64,000 nucleotides of DNA from Bacillus haynesii (GTDB lineage: Bacteria; Bacillota; Bacilli; Bacillales; Bacillaceae): assembly GCF_001969855.1 (NCBI RefSeq), contig NZ_MRBL01000023.1:1-64000 (forward strand), given 5' to 3'. The translations under genes were made by a program, and so were the position numbers. Position 1 is the stretch's first letter; every line of letters begins with the position of its first letter. Positions 44,662 to 55,538 of this stretch are shown here, in pieces. A model generated the notes under the pieces. The model saw nothing but the letters and a program-made list of their open reading frames with translations, had not been told where the DNA came from and ran no database searches.

Positions 44662-46323
44662 TTACCGAGCGTATTTTTTGAACAGCTGAACTGCTTCTTT
44701 AGGCACGTAGAATGATCCATTGCTTTCAACAATCACGCTGTCTAATTCGTATTCCTTCCCGTTGATCCTGATGATGTTTTTGTTCACCGGCATTTCGGCT
44801 TTTGCTTTTTTGCGCGATGCGACAAGAACTGGGTTAGCCGGATCTTTTTGATCGATTGTTACGCTCGCTCCGGCTTTTTTAAATGCCTGTTTTGCTTCGA
44901 TAAATAATTCGTTTGTTAATTTGTCTAAGTTGAAGCCCATTGCTTTTGCCATCGTTTTGGCGATGTCGGTATTATCGACGAGACCCTGCGGCTTTTCAGG
45001 ACCGTACGAATACAGGAAGACGTCTTCACCCGTATGACCGCCTGAAGTGAATCCGATGTTTGCCCGGTTGCTGAGCAGCTTGGTGAATAATGAAGCCGCT
45101 TCTTTTTTGTTTTTCACGCTTTTCAGCTGTTCCTTTTCTGCCGGCGTTAAATCATCAAGTCCGTAAAGCTTTGCCGCTTCTTCAATATTCGATAAGTCGT
45201 CTTTTAATTTGCCGGTAGCGCCTTCCACCGTCATTTTAGCCTTTTTCAGCGGATCGACATAGGCTGATACCGGCGTTGTGTCATAGCCTTTCGTCGTATT
45301 GCTGTTGCCAATGGAGATGCCGCTGTTGCCATGGTCTGAGACGGCAATAACCATTGTATGTTTATCTTTTTTAGCGAAATCAAGCGCTTCTTTCACCGCG
45401 TTATCAAACGCCAATACATCGCTGATCATACCGATTGGATCGTTTTGGTGCGCTGCCCAATCCGGCTTGCTTCCTTCCACGAATAAAAAGAAACCGTCTT
45501 TGTCTTTAGAAAGCGTCTGAATCGATTTTTTCGTCATCTCCGCAATAGTCGGCTGCTCTGGATGCGTTGCGCGGCGGTCCATGTCATATGCGAGATCGCG
45601 CTGTGAGAAGGCGCCCCAGATTTTTTTCGATTTTGACTTGAGGAGTTGATCTTTCGTCTCAACGAAATCGTACTTTTTATCTTTGAGCACTTTTACAAGG
45701 TCTTCACCGTCTTTGCGGCTTTTATCCTTTGTACCCGGCTGAAGCGATTCTTTTCCTCCGCCAAGGACAACGTCCATGTTTTGATAAACCTGCTGTTCAC
45801 CAAGCACTTCAAAATTATTGCGATCTTTATGATGGCCGGAATAACCGGCAGGCGTGGCATGCTGAATTTCAGATGTTGCAATGATGCCGGTTGCTTTCCC
45901 CTTCTGTTTGGCGCCTTCCAGCACGTTTGCTACAGGCCGGTAATGATCTTTTTTATTGACCTTCTCGACACCTGGTGTATTCACCTTTGAAGGCAGCACA
46001 CCGATATAGGAAGAGTTTGATTTTCGTCCTGTTGCCATCGCAGTTGCTGCAGGTGCAGAATCAGTGATCGCCGATTCTGCCGAATGCGTCCGGACACCGC
46101 CGCTGACAATCTGGTCCATTGCGAGCGGTTTGCCTTTATACCATCGTGCCAATGTTGTTGCAGAAGAGCTTGTTCCATCCATGACCATCATGATCACGTT
46201 TTTAACTTTCGGTTCTTCCTTTTTTTTCGCTGTTTCCATTGCCGCACTGCCTGTTCCCGCCGATCCTAAAGCGACTGCGCCTGCCAGTGTAATGCCGACG
46301 ATTCTGTTGCGTAAGAAACCCAT
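44662..46323 (-). CDS. Secreted alkaline phosphatase
   Basis: 553 residues with a signal peptide (about 1-28, cleavage near GSAA). The catalytic core has metal Asp50 (VMMVMDG region), the phosphorylated Ser89 in ITDSAPAATAMATG, and zinc histidines in SDHGNSG and GGHTGEDV. The family core is about 460 residues; the extra C-terminus (INGKEYELDSVIVESNGSFYV) resembles a copper-amine-oxidase-like stalk domain, which may hold the enzyme at the cell wall. It frees phosphate from organic esters outside the cell. A Pho box lies upstream, so PhoP should induce it in phosphate starvation. GGAGGGAG precedes ATG 46323. Confidence 0.93.
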   Translation of the reverse strand: MGFLRNRIVGITLAGAVALGSAGTGSAAMETAKKKEEPKVKNVIMMVMDGTSSSATTLARWYKGKPLAMDQIVSGGVRTHSAESAITDSAPAATAMATGRKSNSSYIGVLPSKVNTPGVEKVNKKDHYRPVANVLEGAKQKGKATGIIATSEIQHATPAGYSGHHKDRNNFEVLGEQQVYQNMDVVLGGGKESLQPGTKDKSRKDGEDLVKVLKDKKYDFVETKDQLLKSKSKKIWGAFSQRDLAYDMDRRATHPEQPTIAEMTKKSIQTLSKDKDGFFLFVEGSKPDWAAHQNDPIGMISDVLAFDNAVKEALDFAKKDKHTMVIAVSDHGNSGISIGNSNTTKGYDTTPVSAYVDPLKKAKMTVEGATGKLKDDLSNIEEAAKLYGLDDLTPAEKEQLKSVKNKKEAASLFTKLLSNRANIGFTSGGHTGEDVFLYSYGPEKPQGLVDNTDIAKTMAKAMGFNLDKLTNELFIEAKQAFKKAGASVTIDQKDPANPVLVASRKKAKAEMPVNKNIIRINGKEYELDSVIVESNGSFYVPKEAVQLFKKYAR

Positions 46324-46380
46324 TCTTATGTACTCCCTCCATAACCGCTTTTTGTTGACACACCTACACTATCATTGCTA

Positions 46381-46419
46381 TGTAAACAGCACTTTCGCTT
46401 TCTATTAATCTTATGTAAA
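46381..46419 (-). promoter_or_regulatory. PhoP box
   Basis: Minus strand hexamers TTTACA, TTAATA, CGAAAG, TTTACA, each separated by exactly five bases. Three of four fit the PhoP repeat TTWAYA at an 11-base period, 58 bases upstream of the alkaline phosphatase start codon. Confidence 0.82.
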
Positions 46420-46437
46420 TTTTTAATGGCTTATGAT

Positions 46438-46462
46438 GAAAAGAAGGCATCCCGCCTTCTTT

Positions 46463-46464
<2 letters not shown>
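46438..46464 (-). terminator. Hairpin at the end of the glucose dehydrogenase gene
   Basis: GAAAAGAAGGC-ATCCC-GCCTTCTTTTC overlaps the stop codon; the T-run is only the stem's own four bases. Confidence 0.55.
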
Positions 46465-47278
<814 letters not shown>

Positions 47279-47329
47279 TTAAGTAGGTTTCCACAGAACC
47301 GCTTAAACATGCATCCTTCCGAAAATCAA

Positions 47330-47361
47330 AAAAACCGCAAGCTTTTCAGCTTGCGGTTTTT
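47330..47361 (-). terminator. gndA terminator
   Basis: AAAAACCGCAAGC-TTTTCA-GCTTGCGGTTTTT. Confidence 0.92.
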
Positions 47362-47369
47362 TTGATATC

Positions 47370-48779
<1,410 letters not shown>

Positions 48780-48866
48780 GTCTAACGTCCCTTCTTAAAG
48801 CGTTTAGCATTATAGTTTAATTTTTATTTAAATTGAAATTACCACACTTCGACCTACATTTTCAAG

Positions 48867-50123
48867 CTATTGATCTTGTCTCTCGTCCTGGAAAAAATCT
48901 TTGTTAAAGCTTGTTCCGCTTGTTTTGCTTTCTTTCTTCACGATCCTGATCCCTTTTTTGATGAGGTCTGTTCCATATTTTTCATTCAGTTCGGCCATCA
49001 CTTTTTGGATCGGCTCCTCTTTGGCATCCTCATGAAACGAAAACAAATCAAGCTGTTTGACGGCTTCCTTTCGATTGACGAGATCGGTTCCCGTCACGCC
49101 TAAAAGCCTGACAGGGCTTCCATGCCAATGCTGCCTGAAAAGGGCTTTCGCTTCCTTCGCAATGTCGTCTCTTGAATCGGTCGGATTCAGGAGGGTCTTG
49201 CTTCTTGTTATGTTTGTCCAGTCCGCAAAGCGAATCATGATGAACACTTTTGCTGCCATGACCTCTTTTCGCTTCAGCCTGTCGCTTACTGAGACGGAAA
49301 GCTTGTCAATCAGACCGAACAGCTCCTTCTCATCTGTGCTGTCATGCGGGAGAGTCGAGGAATTGCCGACACTTTTGAATTCGTATATTCTGTCGGGATT
49401 CACCTCCCCTGTGTCGATACCGTTTGCCCTCTTTTTTAAACGGGGACCGTTGATGCCAAGGAGGCCCTTTAAAGCATACTCATCTGCGGCAGCCAAATCG
49501 CCGATCTTTTCGATATCGAGCGTCTTGAGCTTTTCGGCGGTTTTCCGGCCGACTCCGTACATCTCGCTGATGTCCATAGGCCAAAGAATCCGGGGCACTT
49601 CGCGCTTTCTCAATATCGTAATGCCGAGCGGTTTTTTCATATCCGAAGCCATTTTGGCCAGGAATTTATTCGGAGCGATCCCGATGCTTGACGGAAGCAG
49701 CAGTTCTTCTTGAAGGCGCTCCTGAATTTCCTTTGCTGTTTCATATGCCCGGTTTTTGTATGGCGTGTCCGTTAAATCCATGTACCCTTCATCAATGGAA
49801 ACAGGCTCGACAAGGTCCGTATACTCCCTGAGCATTTGAAACATTTCTCTTGAAGAGCTTCTGTAGCGGTCGAAATTCGGCGGCTTGACGATCAGCTCGG
49901 GACAGAGCCGCTTCGCTTCCCAGAGCGGCATGGGCGGCTTGACGCCGCGTGCTCTCGCCTCATAGCTGCACGTGACGACGATTCCTTTCCGCTCCTTCGC
50001 ATTTCCCGCGATGGCGAGCGGCCTGCCTTTCAGCGAAGGGTCATACGCCATTTCAACAGACGCGTAAAAGCTGTTCATATCGATATGAAAGATGACTCTC
50101 CCCTTTTGTTTATCAGCAGACAA
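48867..50123 (-). CDS. dinB: DNA polymerase IV, Y family (YqjH)
   Basis: 418 residues. A translesion polymerase: palm motif FHIDMNSFYASVEM near the N-terminus, the second metal site SIDEGYMDLTD (about residue 115), helix-hairpin-helix around MYGVGRKTAEKL, and the little-finger domain after 245. The C-terminus ends with a short basic tail. The start is TTG 50123 with AGGAGGG upstream. It converges with no neighbour and is divergent from mifM, as in B. subtilis. Confidence 0.95.
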   Translation of the reverse strand: MSADKQKGRVIFHIDMNSFYASVEMAYDPSLKGRPLAIAGNAKERKGIVVTCSYEARARGVKPPMPLWEAKRLCPELIVKPPNFDRYRSSSREMFQMLREYTDLVEPVSIDEGYMDLTDTPYKNRAYETAKEIQERLQEELLLPSSIGIAPNKFLAKMASDMKKPLGITILRKREVPRILWPMDISEMYGVGRKTAEKLKTLDIEKIGDLAAADEYALKGLLGINGPRLKKRANGIDTGEVNPDRIYEFKSVGNSSTLPHDSTDEKELFGLIDKLSVSVSDRLKRKEVMAAKVFIMIRFADWTNITRSKTLLNPTDSRDDIAKEAKALFRQHWHGSPVRLLGVTGTDLVNRKEAVKQLDLFSFHEDAKEEPIQKVMAELNEKYGTDLIKKGIRIVKKESKTSGTSFNKDFFQDERQDQ

Positions 50124-50203
50124 AACGGCTCCCTCCTGGTACTCTGATTAGACATCCCGGCTTTCATATAGTAAGATGTTAAATGAAATGGAAGTGATAA
50201 AAG

Positions 50204-50491
50204 ATGATTCTTGAATCTTTCAACGATGCTTTTTTTCTGTTTGAGTTTTTCACAATCGTCCTTCCCGCACTGACGGCGATCGGTATCGCCCTCATCCTAA
50301 AGGATTGCAGTACAGGAGACAGCTGGAAAACGAAACGGTTTGAAGAATATCATGCAATACAGTTTGTTTCTGCAATCGATTTTCTCATCATCCTATATCA
50401 TCGCATTACGGTATGGATAAGTAAAGTCATTCGCATGAAAGCTTCATCGAACGACGATGAAGACCACCGTTCCCTTCTTCTTTCAATTTAA
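50204..50491 (+). CDS. mifM: MifM-type ribosome-stalling leader protein
   Basis: 95 residues, the length of B. subtilis MifM. One N-terminal membrane segment (FFLFEFFTIVLPALTAIGIALIL) and the C-terminal arrest region RITVWISKVIRM followed by the acidic run NDDED (residues 83-87). In B. subtilis, MifM stalls the ribosome at this region unless the insertase SpoIIIJ pulls it into the membrane; the stalled ribosome opens an RNA hairpin that hides the Shine-Dalgarno of the second insertase gene. The same hairpin can be drawn here. GGAAGTGA precedes ATG 50204; yidC2 starts 52 bases after the stop. Confidence 0.92.
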   Translation: MILESFNDAFFLFEFFTIVLPALTAIGIALILKDCSTGDSWKTKRFEEYHAIQFVSAIDFLIILYHRITVWISKVIRMKASSNDDEDHRSLLLSI

Positions 50492-50537
50492 ACGGGAAAA
50501 GGCGTCCGGCATACGGGCCCTTTTATTCAGAAGGAGG
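50473..50537 (+). promoter_or_regulatory. Hairpin hiding the yidC2 ribosome-binding site
   Basis: CCTTCTTCT (50473-50481, mifM codons 90-93) can pair with AGAAGGAGG (50529-50537), the Shine-Dalgarno of yidC2, with one G-U pair. A ribosome stalled near codons 84-89 would cover the left arm and free the site. Confidence 0.75.
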
Positions 50538-50542
50538 AGAAC

Positions 50543-51367
50543 GTGTTGAACACGAAATTAAAACAAATGTTTGCGACTGCAATGTTTTTGATCATGACCA
50601 TGTTTATAGGTGAACAAGCTTCGGCAGCCACCGGCAGTACCGGAGGAAGCGACAACTTCTTCAACCATTATGTCGTGGTGCCTTTTTCAGAGCTGATTAA
50701 AGGAATCGCCGGATTTTTCCACGGAAACTACGGACTGTCGATTATTTTTGTGACCATCATCGTCCGGGTTCTCGTCTTTCCGCTGTTTGCCAACCAGTAT
50801 AAAAAACAGCGGACAATGCAGGAAAAAATGGCGCTTGTCAAGCCTGAGCTGGATGCAATTCAAAGCAGGTTAAAAAAGACGAAAGATCCCGTGAAGCAGA
50901 GGGAAATTCAGCAGGAGATGATGCAGCTTTACCAAAAGCACAACATCAACCCGCTGGCGATGGGCTGCCTGCCGATGCTGATTCAGTTTCCGATTCTGAT
51001 CGGTTTTTATTATGCGATCCGCTCGACGCCTGAAATTGCTTCGCACTCTTTTCTCTGGTTTAACCTCGGGCATTCTGATATTATCGTATCTTTATGCGCC
51101 GGGTTCATGTATTTTATCCAGTTCTATGTGTCTCAAAAGCTGAACGCACAGAACGCACAATCAAATCCGGCGGCTCAGCAGTCCGCCAAAATCATGGGCT
51201 TCTTTTTCCCTGTGATGATGACGATCTTTTCGATCAATGTCCCTGCAGCCCTGCCGCTGTACTGGCTGACAAGCGGACTGCTTCTGACGATTCAATCCGT
51301 CGTTCTTCATCAGGTTTACCAAAAAAACAAAAAAGCCATTCAGCCTGCTGAATCGGCTACAAAATAA
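50543..51367 (+). CDS. yqjG: Membrane protein insertase YidC2 (YqjG)
   Basis: 274 residues. The Oxa1/YidC core begins near residue 60 (YGLSIIFVTIIVRVLVFPLF) with the hydrophilic-groove Arg in that helix. A coiled KQRTMQEKMALVKPELDAIQ loop, and GCLPMLIQFPILIGFYYAIR and NVPAALPLYWLTSGLLL helices follow. The N-terminus is a signal peptide without a lipobox cysteine. It inserts membrane proteins, backing up SpoIIIJ. GTG 50543 (or TTG 50546) follows AAGGAGGAG. Translation is controlled by mifM. A terminator follows. Confidence 0.95.
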   Translation: MLNTKLKQMFATAMFLIMTMFIGEQASAATGSTGGSDNFFNHYVVVPFSELIKGIAGFFHGNYGLSIIFVTIIVRVLVFPLFANQYKKQRTMQEKMALVKPELDAIQSRLKKTKDPVKQREIQQEMMQLYQKHNINPLAMGCLPMLIQFPILIGFYYAIRSTPEIASHSFLWFNLGHSDIIVSLCAGFMYFIQFYVSQKLNAQNAQSNPAAQQSAKIMGFFFPVMMTIFSINVPAALPLYWLTSGLLLTIQSVVLHQVYQKNKKAIQPAESATK

Positions 51368-51401
51368 AAAAGCTTGCGCCTTTAAAGGCGCAAGCTTTTT
51401 T
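51366..51401 (+). terminator. yidC2 terminator
   Basis: AAAAAAGCTTGCGCC-TTTAAA-GGCGCAAGCTTTTTT, overlapping the stop. Confidence 0.93.
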
Positions 51402-51505
51402 GTATTTCTCTTCAACCTTCTCGTGACTTCGGGGATGGTGAGGCCGTTTCCGCTGAAACCATCGGCTGGAGCTGAAACGGTGACTTTCCCCATAAAACCC
51501 CGCGT

Positions 51506-52624
51506 TTATGATGGATTTGCTACTTCCTCAATAATGGCAACGACCATTTCTGCAGTTTTAACAAGTTCCTCAATCGGCATTTTTTCGTTTTTCGTATGGA
51601 TCTGTTCATATCCGACTGCAAGGTTGACAGTCGGAATGCCATGGCCTGCGATGATGTTCGCATCGCTTCCCCCGCCGCTCGTCAACAGCTCGTACGGACG
51701 GCCGATTTTCCCGGCGGCTTTTTTGGCGATTTCAACGACGAGATCCCCGTCTTTGTATTTAAAGCCCGGGTACATGACTTCGATTTCCACCTCGGCTCTG
51801 CCCCCCATTTCGGCGGCGGCTGCTTCGAACGCCTGCTTCATTTTTTCGGTCTGCTTTTCCATTTTTTCTGGAACAAGCGAACGGGCTTCAGCGAGAATCT
51901 CGACCTGATCGCAGACGATATTGGTTTGCGTTCCGCCCTCAAAGCGGCCGATGTTAGCTGTCGTTTCCTCATCGATGCGGCCAAGCGGCATTTTTGCAAT
52001 CGCTTTTGAAGCGATCGTGATCGCGGAGACTCCTTTTTCCGGCTCTACTCCGGCATGAGCCGTTTTCCCGTAGACAGTTGCTCTAATTTTCGCCTGTGTC
52101 GGCGCTGCTACGATAATATTGCCGACCTTCCCGTCGGAATCAAGCGCATATCCGTAATCGGCTTCGATCAGCGAACGGTCTAAAGCTTTTGCTCCGACAA
52201 GCCCCGATTCTTCACCGACCGTAATGATAAACTGGATCGTTCCGTGCGGAATGTTTTTTTCTTTCAGCACTTTTACAGCTTCGAGCATCGCTGCAAGCCC
52301 TGTTTTGTCGTCAGCTCCCAAAATCGTTGTGCCGTCTGTTTTGACATATCCGGCTTCAATGACCGGCTTCACGCCTTTTCCGGGTACGACCGTATCCATG
52401 TGGGATGTAAAGTAAATCGTGTCCGCCTCTTTCGTTCCCGGAAGCGTGCACACGAGGTTTCCCGCTCCGTGCCCCGTTTTTGGCGCGGTGTTATCTTCCA
52501 CGACATCCATTCCAAGCGCCGTAAATTTTTCTTTCAGCACCTTGCAGATGTCAGCTTCATGTTTTGTCTCGGAATCAATTTGCACAAGTTCTAAAAACTC
52601 TTCTAACAGACGTTTTTCATTCAT
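51506..52624 (-). CDS. yqjE: M20 family tripeptidase-like peptidase YqjE
   Basis: 372 residues. Zinc-site motifs of the PepT-like M20 branch: IYFTSHMDTVVPG, TTILGADDKTGLAAMLE, ITVGEESGLVGAKAL (catalytic Glu), DSDGKVG, and a final zinc His in GYEQIHTKNEKM. It probably cuts short peptides in the cytosol; the specificity is not known. GGAGGGGAAA precedes ATG 52624. It lies 20 bases after yqjD on the same strand, as in B. subtilis. Confidence 0.92.
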   Translation of the reverse strand: MNEKRLLEEFLELVQIDSETKHEADICKVLKEKFTALGMDVVEDNTAPKTGHGAGNLVCTLPGTKEADTIYFTSHMDTVVPGKGVKPVIEAGYVKTDGTTILGADDKTGLAAMLEAVKVLKEKNIPHGTIQFIITVGEESGLVGAKALDRSLIEADYGYALDSDGKVGNIIVAAPTQAKIRATVYGKTAHAGVEPEKGVSAITIASKAIAKMPLGRIDEETTANIGRFEGGTQTNIVCDQVEILAEARSLVPEKMEKQTEKMKQAFEAAAAEMGGRAEVEIEVMYPGFKYKDGDLVVEIAKKAAGKIGRPYELLTSGGGSDANIIAGHGIPTVNLAVGYEQIHTKNEKMPIEELVKTAEMVVAIIEEVANPS

Positions 52625-52644
52625 GCTAGTTTCCCCTCCATTTT

Positions 52645-54174
52645 TTAAAGCGGTATATTTCCATGCTTTTTGTCCGGCCGGATTTCTTTTTTGCTCTTCA
52701 GCATGTCAAACGTTTGGATCAGCTTCTTCCGCGTCTCTTTCGGATCGATGATATCGTCAACCATGCCGTATCTTGCAGCGGTAAAAGGGCTTGAAGCCTG
52801 CATGCACTTCCGGATTTTTTCCTCCCGGGCGGCTTGCGGGTCTCCTGATCGTTCGATTTCCTTGGCAAACAGCACGTCTGCAGCTTCCGAAGCGCCCATC
52901 ACCGCAATTTCTGCATTCGGCCACGCAAACACGGCATCCGCTCCAAGTGCCTTGCTGTTTAAAGCAACATATGCTCCGCCGTATGCTTTTCTTAAAATGA
53001 CCGTCACCTTGCTGACAGTGGCTTCTGCATAGGCGTAAAGGATTTTAGCGCCATGCCTGATCACCCCGCCGTGCTCTTCCCGTATGCCCGGAAGAAAACC
53101 GGGACAGTCAACCAAAGTTAAAATCGGGATCTGAAAGGAATCGCAAAAACGGATAAACCGGGCGATTTTGTCAGCCGCATCCATGCTGAGGCTTCCGGCT
53201 AAATACTTCGGCTGGTTGGCCACGATCGCCGCCGTTTCCCCCGATATCCTTGCAAAACCGATCACCGCGTTTTTGGCAAAATGGCACTGCACTTCAAAAA
53301 ATGTTCCGCTGTCTGCGATTTCCGCGATAATCTGTTTGACGTCATACGGCCGCTGACCGTCTTCAGGCAGGATCGTCATTAGAGCAGGCCTTATATCATG
53401 ATCTTTCGCCTTTCTCGCCTTGGCGGGAGGCTTTTCTTCGTGATTCTGGGGGATGTAGGACAGAAGCTTGCGCACCTCCTTGAGGACGGCCTCATCGGAA
53501 TCCCCGGAAAAATGGGCATTCCCGCTGATTGAATTATGTATATAGGCGCCCCCCAATTCTCCGGAGCTGACAGCTTCGCCTGTCGCCGTTTTGATGACTT
53601 TCGGACCGGTAATGAACATCTGTCCGGTTTTTTCGCTCATGAAAACGAAATCGGTCAAAGCGGGAGAATAAACCGCGCCGCCTGCACAAGGGCCGAGAAT
53701 GACAGAGATTTGCGGAATGATGCCTGAGCAAAGGACATTTCGGTAAAAAATATGACCGTATCCATCTAATGATAGCACACCCTCTTGAATTCTCGCACCA
53801 CCTGAGTCGTTCATACCGATGAAAGGGACCTTATTTTTGAGGGCAAGATCCATGACGGCCGCTATTTTCTTGGCGTGCATTTCTCCGAGCGCTCCGCCGG
53901 TGACGGTAAAGTCCTGGGAAAATAGATAAACGGGCCGTCCGTCGATCTTTCCGAATCCCGTGACAACCCCGTCGCCTAACGGGCTGCCAGGCTGCCGGCT
54001 TCTGGCAAAGGCATTCAGTTCAGTGAACGTTCCCTCATCAAGCAGAAGATCAATTCGTTCTCTGGCAGTGAGTTTGCCTTTTTGTTTCTGCCTGTCGATC
54101 CGTTCCTGTCCGCCCCCGAGTGAAGCTTTTTGGCGGCTGTTGTTTAAATCGTCGACTCTTTCAAACATATTCAT
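52645..54174 (-). CDS. yqjD: Acyl-CoA carboxylase carboxyltransferase subunit YqjD
   Basis: 509 residues, the length of propionyl-/methylmalonyl-CoA carboxyltransferase beta chains. It has GKLTARERIDLLLDEGTF at the start, the oxyanion-hole motifs FIGMNDSGGARIQEG (first half) and LVDCPGFLPG...HGAKILYAYAEA (second half), and GGAYVALNSKALGADAVFAWP. It would move carboxyl from biotin to propionyl-CoA or the reverse. No biotin carboxylase subunit is nearby, and the epimerase gene yqjC found next to it in B. subtilis is not seen. AGAAGGAG precedes GTG 54177/ATG 54174. Confidence 0.92.
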   Translation of the reverse strand: MNMFERVDDLNNSRQKASLGGGQERIDRQKQKGKLTARERIDLLLDEGTFTELNAFARSRQPGSPLGDGVVTGFGKIDGRPVYLFSQDFTVTGGALGEMHAKKIAAVMDLALKNKVPFIGMNDSGGARIQEGVLSLDGYGHIFYRNVLCSGIIPQISVILGPCAGGAVYSPALTDFVFMSEKTGQMFITGPKVIKTATGEAVSSGELGGAYIHNSISGNAHFSGDSDEAVLKEVRKLLSYIPQNHEEKPPAKARKAKDHDIRPALMTILPEDGQRPYDVKQIIAEIADSGTFFEVQCHFAKNAVIGFARISGETAAIVANQPKYLAGSLSMDAADKIARFIRFCDSFQIPILTLVDCPGFLPGIREEHGGVIRHGAKILYAYAEATVSKVTVILRKAYGGAYVALNSKALGADAVFAWPNAEIAVMGASEAADVLFAKEIERSGDPQAAREEKIRKCMQASSPFTAARYGMVDDIIDPKETRKKLIQTFDMLKSKKEIRPDKKHGNIPL

Positions 54175-54273
54175 CACGTTCTGCTCCTTCTCTATTTGAT
54201 TATTACACGAAACTTGTCCGATGAAAAAAAGCAGTATAAAATAATGGGAGATTAAAAAACAGAGGTGAAAAGT

Positions 54274-54366
54274 TTGTCTCGAAAATTCATCAAATTCATG
54301 GTTATTTTAATGATCGGCGTCATGGTGCTGACCACTCTGCTTACCGGAATCAGCATGATTTTCTAA
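54274..54366 (+). CDS. Prli42-like membrane miniprotein
   Basis: 30 residues from TTG 54274, with GAGGTGA five bases upstream. The sequence starts LSRKFIKFMVILMIGVMVLT and ends with ISMIF: a short basic N-terminus and one membrane helix. This build matches the Prli42 family, which in Listeria ties the stressosome to the membrane. It lies between yqjD and yqjA and is followed at once by a terminator. Family call by pattern only. Confidence 0.7.
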   Translation: MSRKFIKFMVILMIGVMVLTTLLTGISMIF

Positions 54367-54380
54367 TACAGATCATGAAA

Positions 54381-54418
54381 GCAGGCGATTCTTTTTTCAG
54401 AAAAACGCCTGTTTTTTT
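54381..54418 (+). terminator. Terminator of the miniprotein gene
   Basis: GCAGGCG ... CGCCTG followed by TTTTTTT. Confidence 0.85.
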
Positions 54419-54442
54419 CGGGCTTAGGCTTCCGCGAGAATA

Positions 54443-54508
54443 GAAAAAACCGCACGGGTTTCTCCCCGTTTCATTAGATTGACCAATGAAGGAGAAACTC
54501 ATGCGGTT
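54443..54508 (-). terminator. yqjA terminator
   Basis: A long stem between AACCGCATGAGTTTCTCC and GGAGAAACCCGTGCGGTT on the minus strand, then TTTTTTCTATTC. Confidence 0.88.
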
Positions 54509-55466
54509 ATGCAGGAGATTTAATTCCTTTAAAGTAACTCTTAATTACAAGATACTGTTCCATTTCGCCGAGAAAATTGAAAAGAGCAGCGCGCGCTTCA
54601 AATTCTTCGCGTGTCGTCGGCAGCTCCATCTCGTCAATTTCCTCTCTCATTTTCACGAGCCGCTTCAAAAATTTATGAGCCGTATTTCCGGGATGGATGG
54701 CCCCTCTTAAATCATGAAGAAACGCTGCGATCATCTGCCCCTGTTCAACCGTCATCGAAATCGACGTGATTTTCGGCAGCACCCTTTCGATAATTTCAAA
54801 TTGCTTTTCTCTCATTTTAAAATAGTGATAATAGAGGTTTTCGTGCCTGAGAAAATGATTTTCCACGTCGCGGTATGCCAGGGTCTTCGCTTCATTGATC
54901 AAACGGTGCGTCTCAGGAATCTCTTTTCCCGTCCAGTCCTGTTCCCCGGTCAGTAAATAGCGTTCGATTTCTTCAAAAATCTTGGCAAAGTTATCTTCGA
55001 TTTTCTGCTGATACTGTTTGAGCTCTTTATCGAGGCTCGGCATGTACAAATTCATCAGCAGGGCAACGCCGATTCCCGTAATGATGATGAGGAATTCGTT
55101 CCAAACGAGAGAAAGGGTGATCCCTTCCGACATATAAAGGTGAAGAATGATGACCGAACTTGTGACGATTCCTTCTTTTATTTTCAGAAGAACGGTTGTT
55201 GGAATAAAAAACAGCAGCATCAGACCGATGACAGCCGGATGATAGCCGATCAGTTCAAAAAACGCGTATGAAAAGCCGATCGCAAGAATGCATGCCGCAA
55301 ACCGGGCCCATGATGCCTGAAGGGACCGCTTTTTCGTCACTTGAATACAGAGGATCGTGATGATCCCTGTCGACACAAAATTATGGAGGCCGAGCAGCTG
55401 TGCGATATAGATGGCCAATGCTGTTCCAAGCGCTGTTTTTAATGTGCGATAACCTATTTTAAACAT
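54507..55466 (-). CDS. yqjA: Aromatic acid exporter family membrane protein YqjA
   Basis: 319 residues. Five or so membrane segments in the first 150 (TALGTALAIYIAQLLGL, AACILAIGFSYAFFELIG and others), then a cytosolic helical domain. This is the FUSC/DUF939 family. The transport substrate is unknown; the family relates to aromatic acid efflux. The start at 55466 (MFKIGYRTL) follows a weak TTGGGGTT; the site is not strong. It lies alone between the miniprotein and the arginine transporter genes. Confidence 0.82.
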   Translation of the reverse strand: MFKIGYRTLKTALGTALAIYIAQLLGLHNFVSTGIITILCIQVTKKRSLQASWARFAACILAIGFSYAFFELIGYHPAVIGLMLLFFIPTTVLLKIKEGIVTSSVIILHLYMSEGITLSLVWNEFLIIITGIGVALLMNLYMPSLDKELKQYQQKIEDNFAKIFEEIERYLLTGEQDWTGKEIPETHRLINEAKTLAYRDVENHFLRHENLYYHYFKMREKQFEIIERVLPKITSISMTVEQGQMIAAFLHDLRGAIHPGNTAHKFLKRLVKMREEIDEMELPTTREEFEARAALFNFLGEMEQYLVIKSYFKGIKSPA

Positions 55467-55502
55467 CGTTAACCCCAATCTTTTCTGCTAGTCTTAATGA
55501 AT

Positions 55503-55530
55503 AAAAAAGAAGAAGATCAGCATCTTCTTC
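55503..55530 (-). terminator. artR terminator
   Basis: GAAGAAGAT-GCTG-ATCTTCTTC followed on the minus strand by TTTTTTATTC. Confidence 0.8.
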
Positions 55531-55538
55531 AGCTTATT

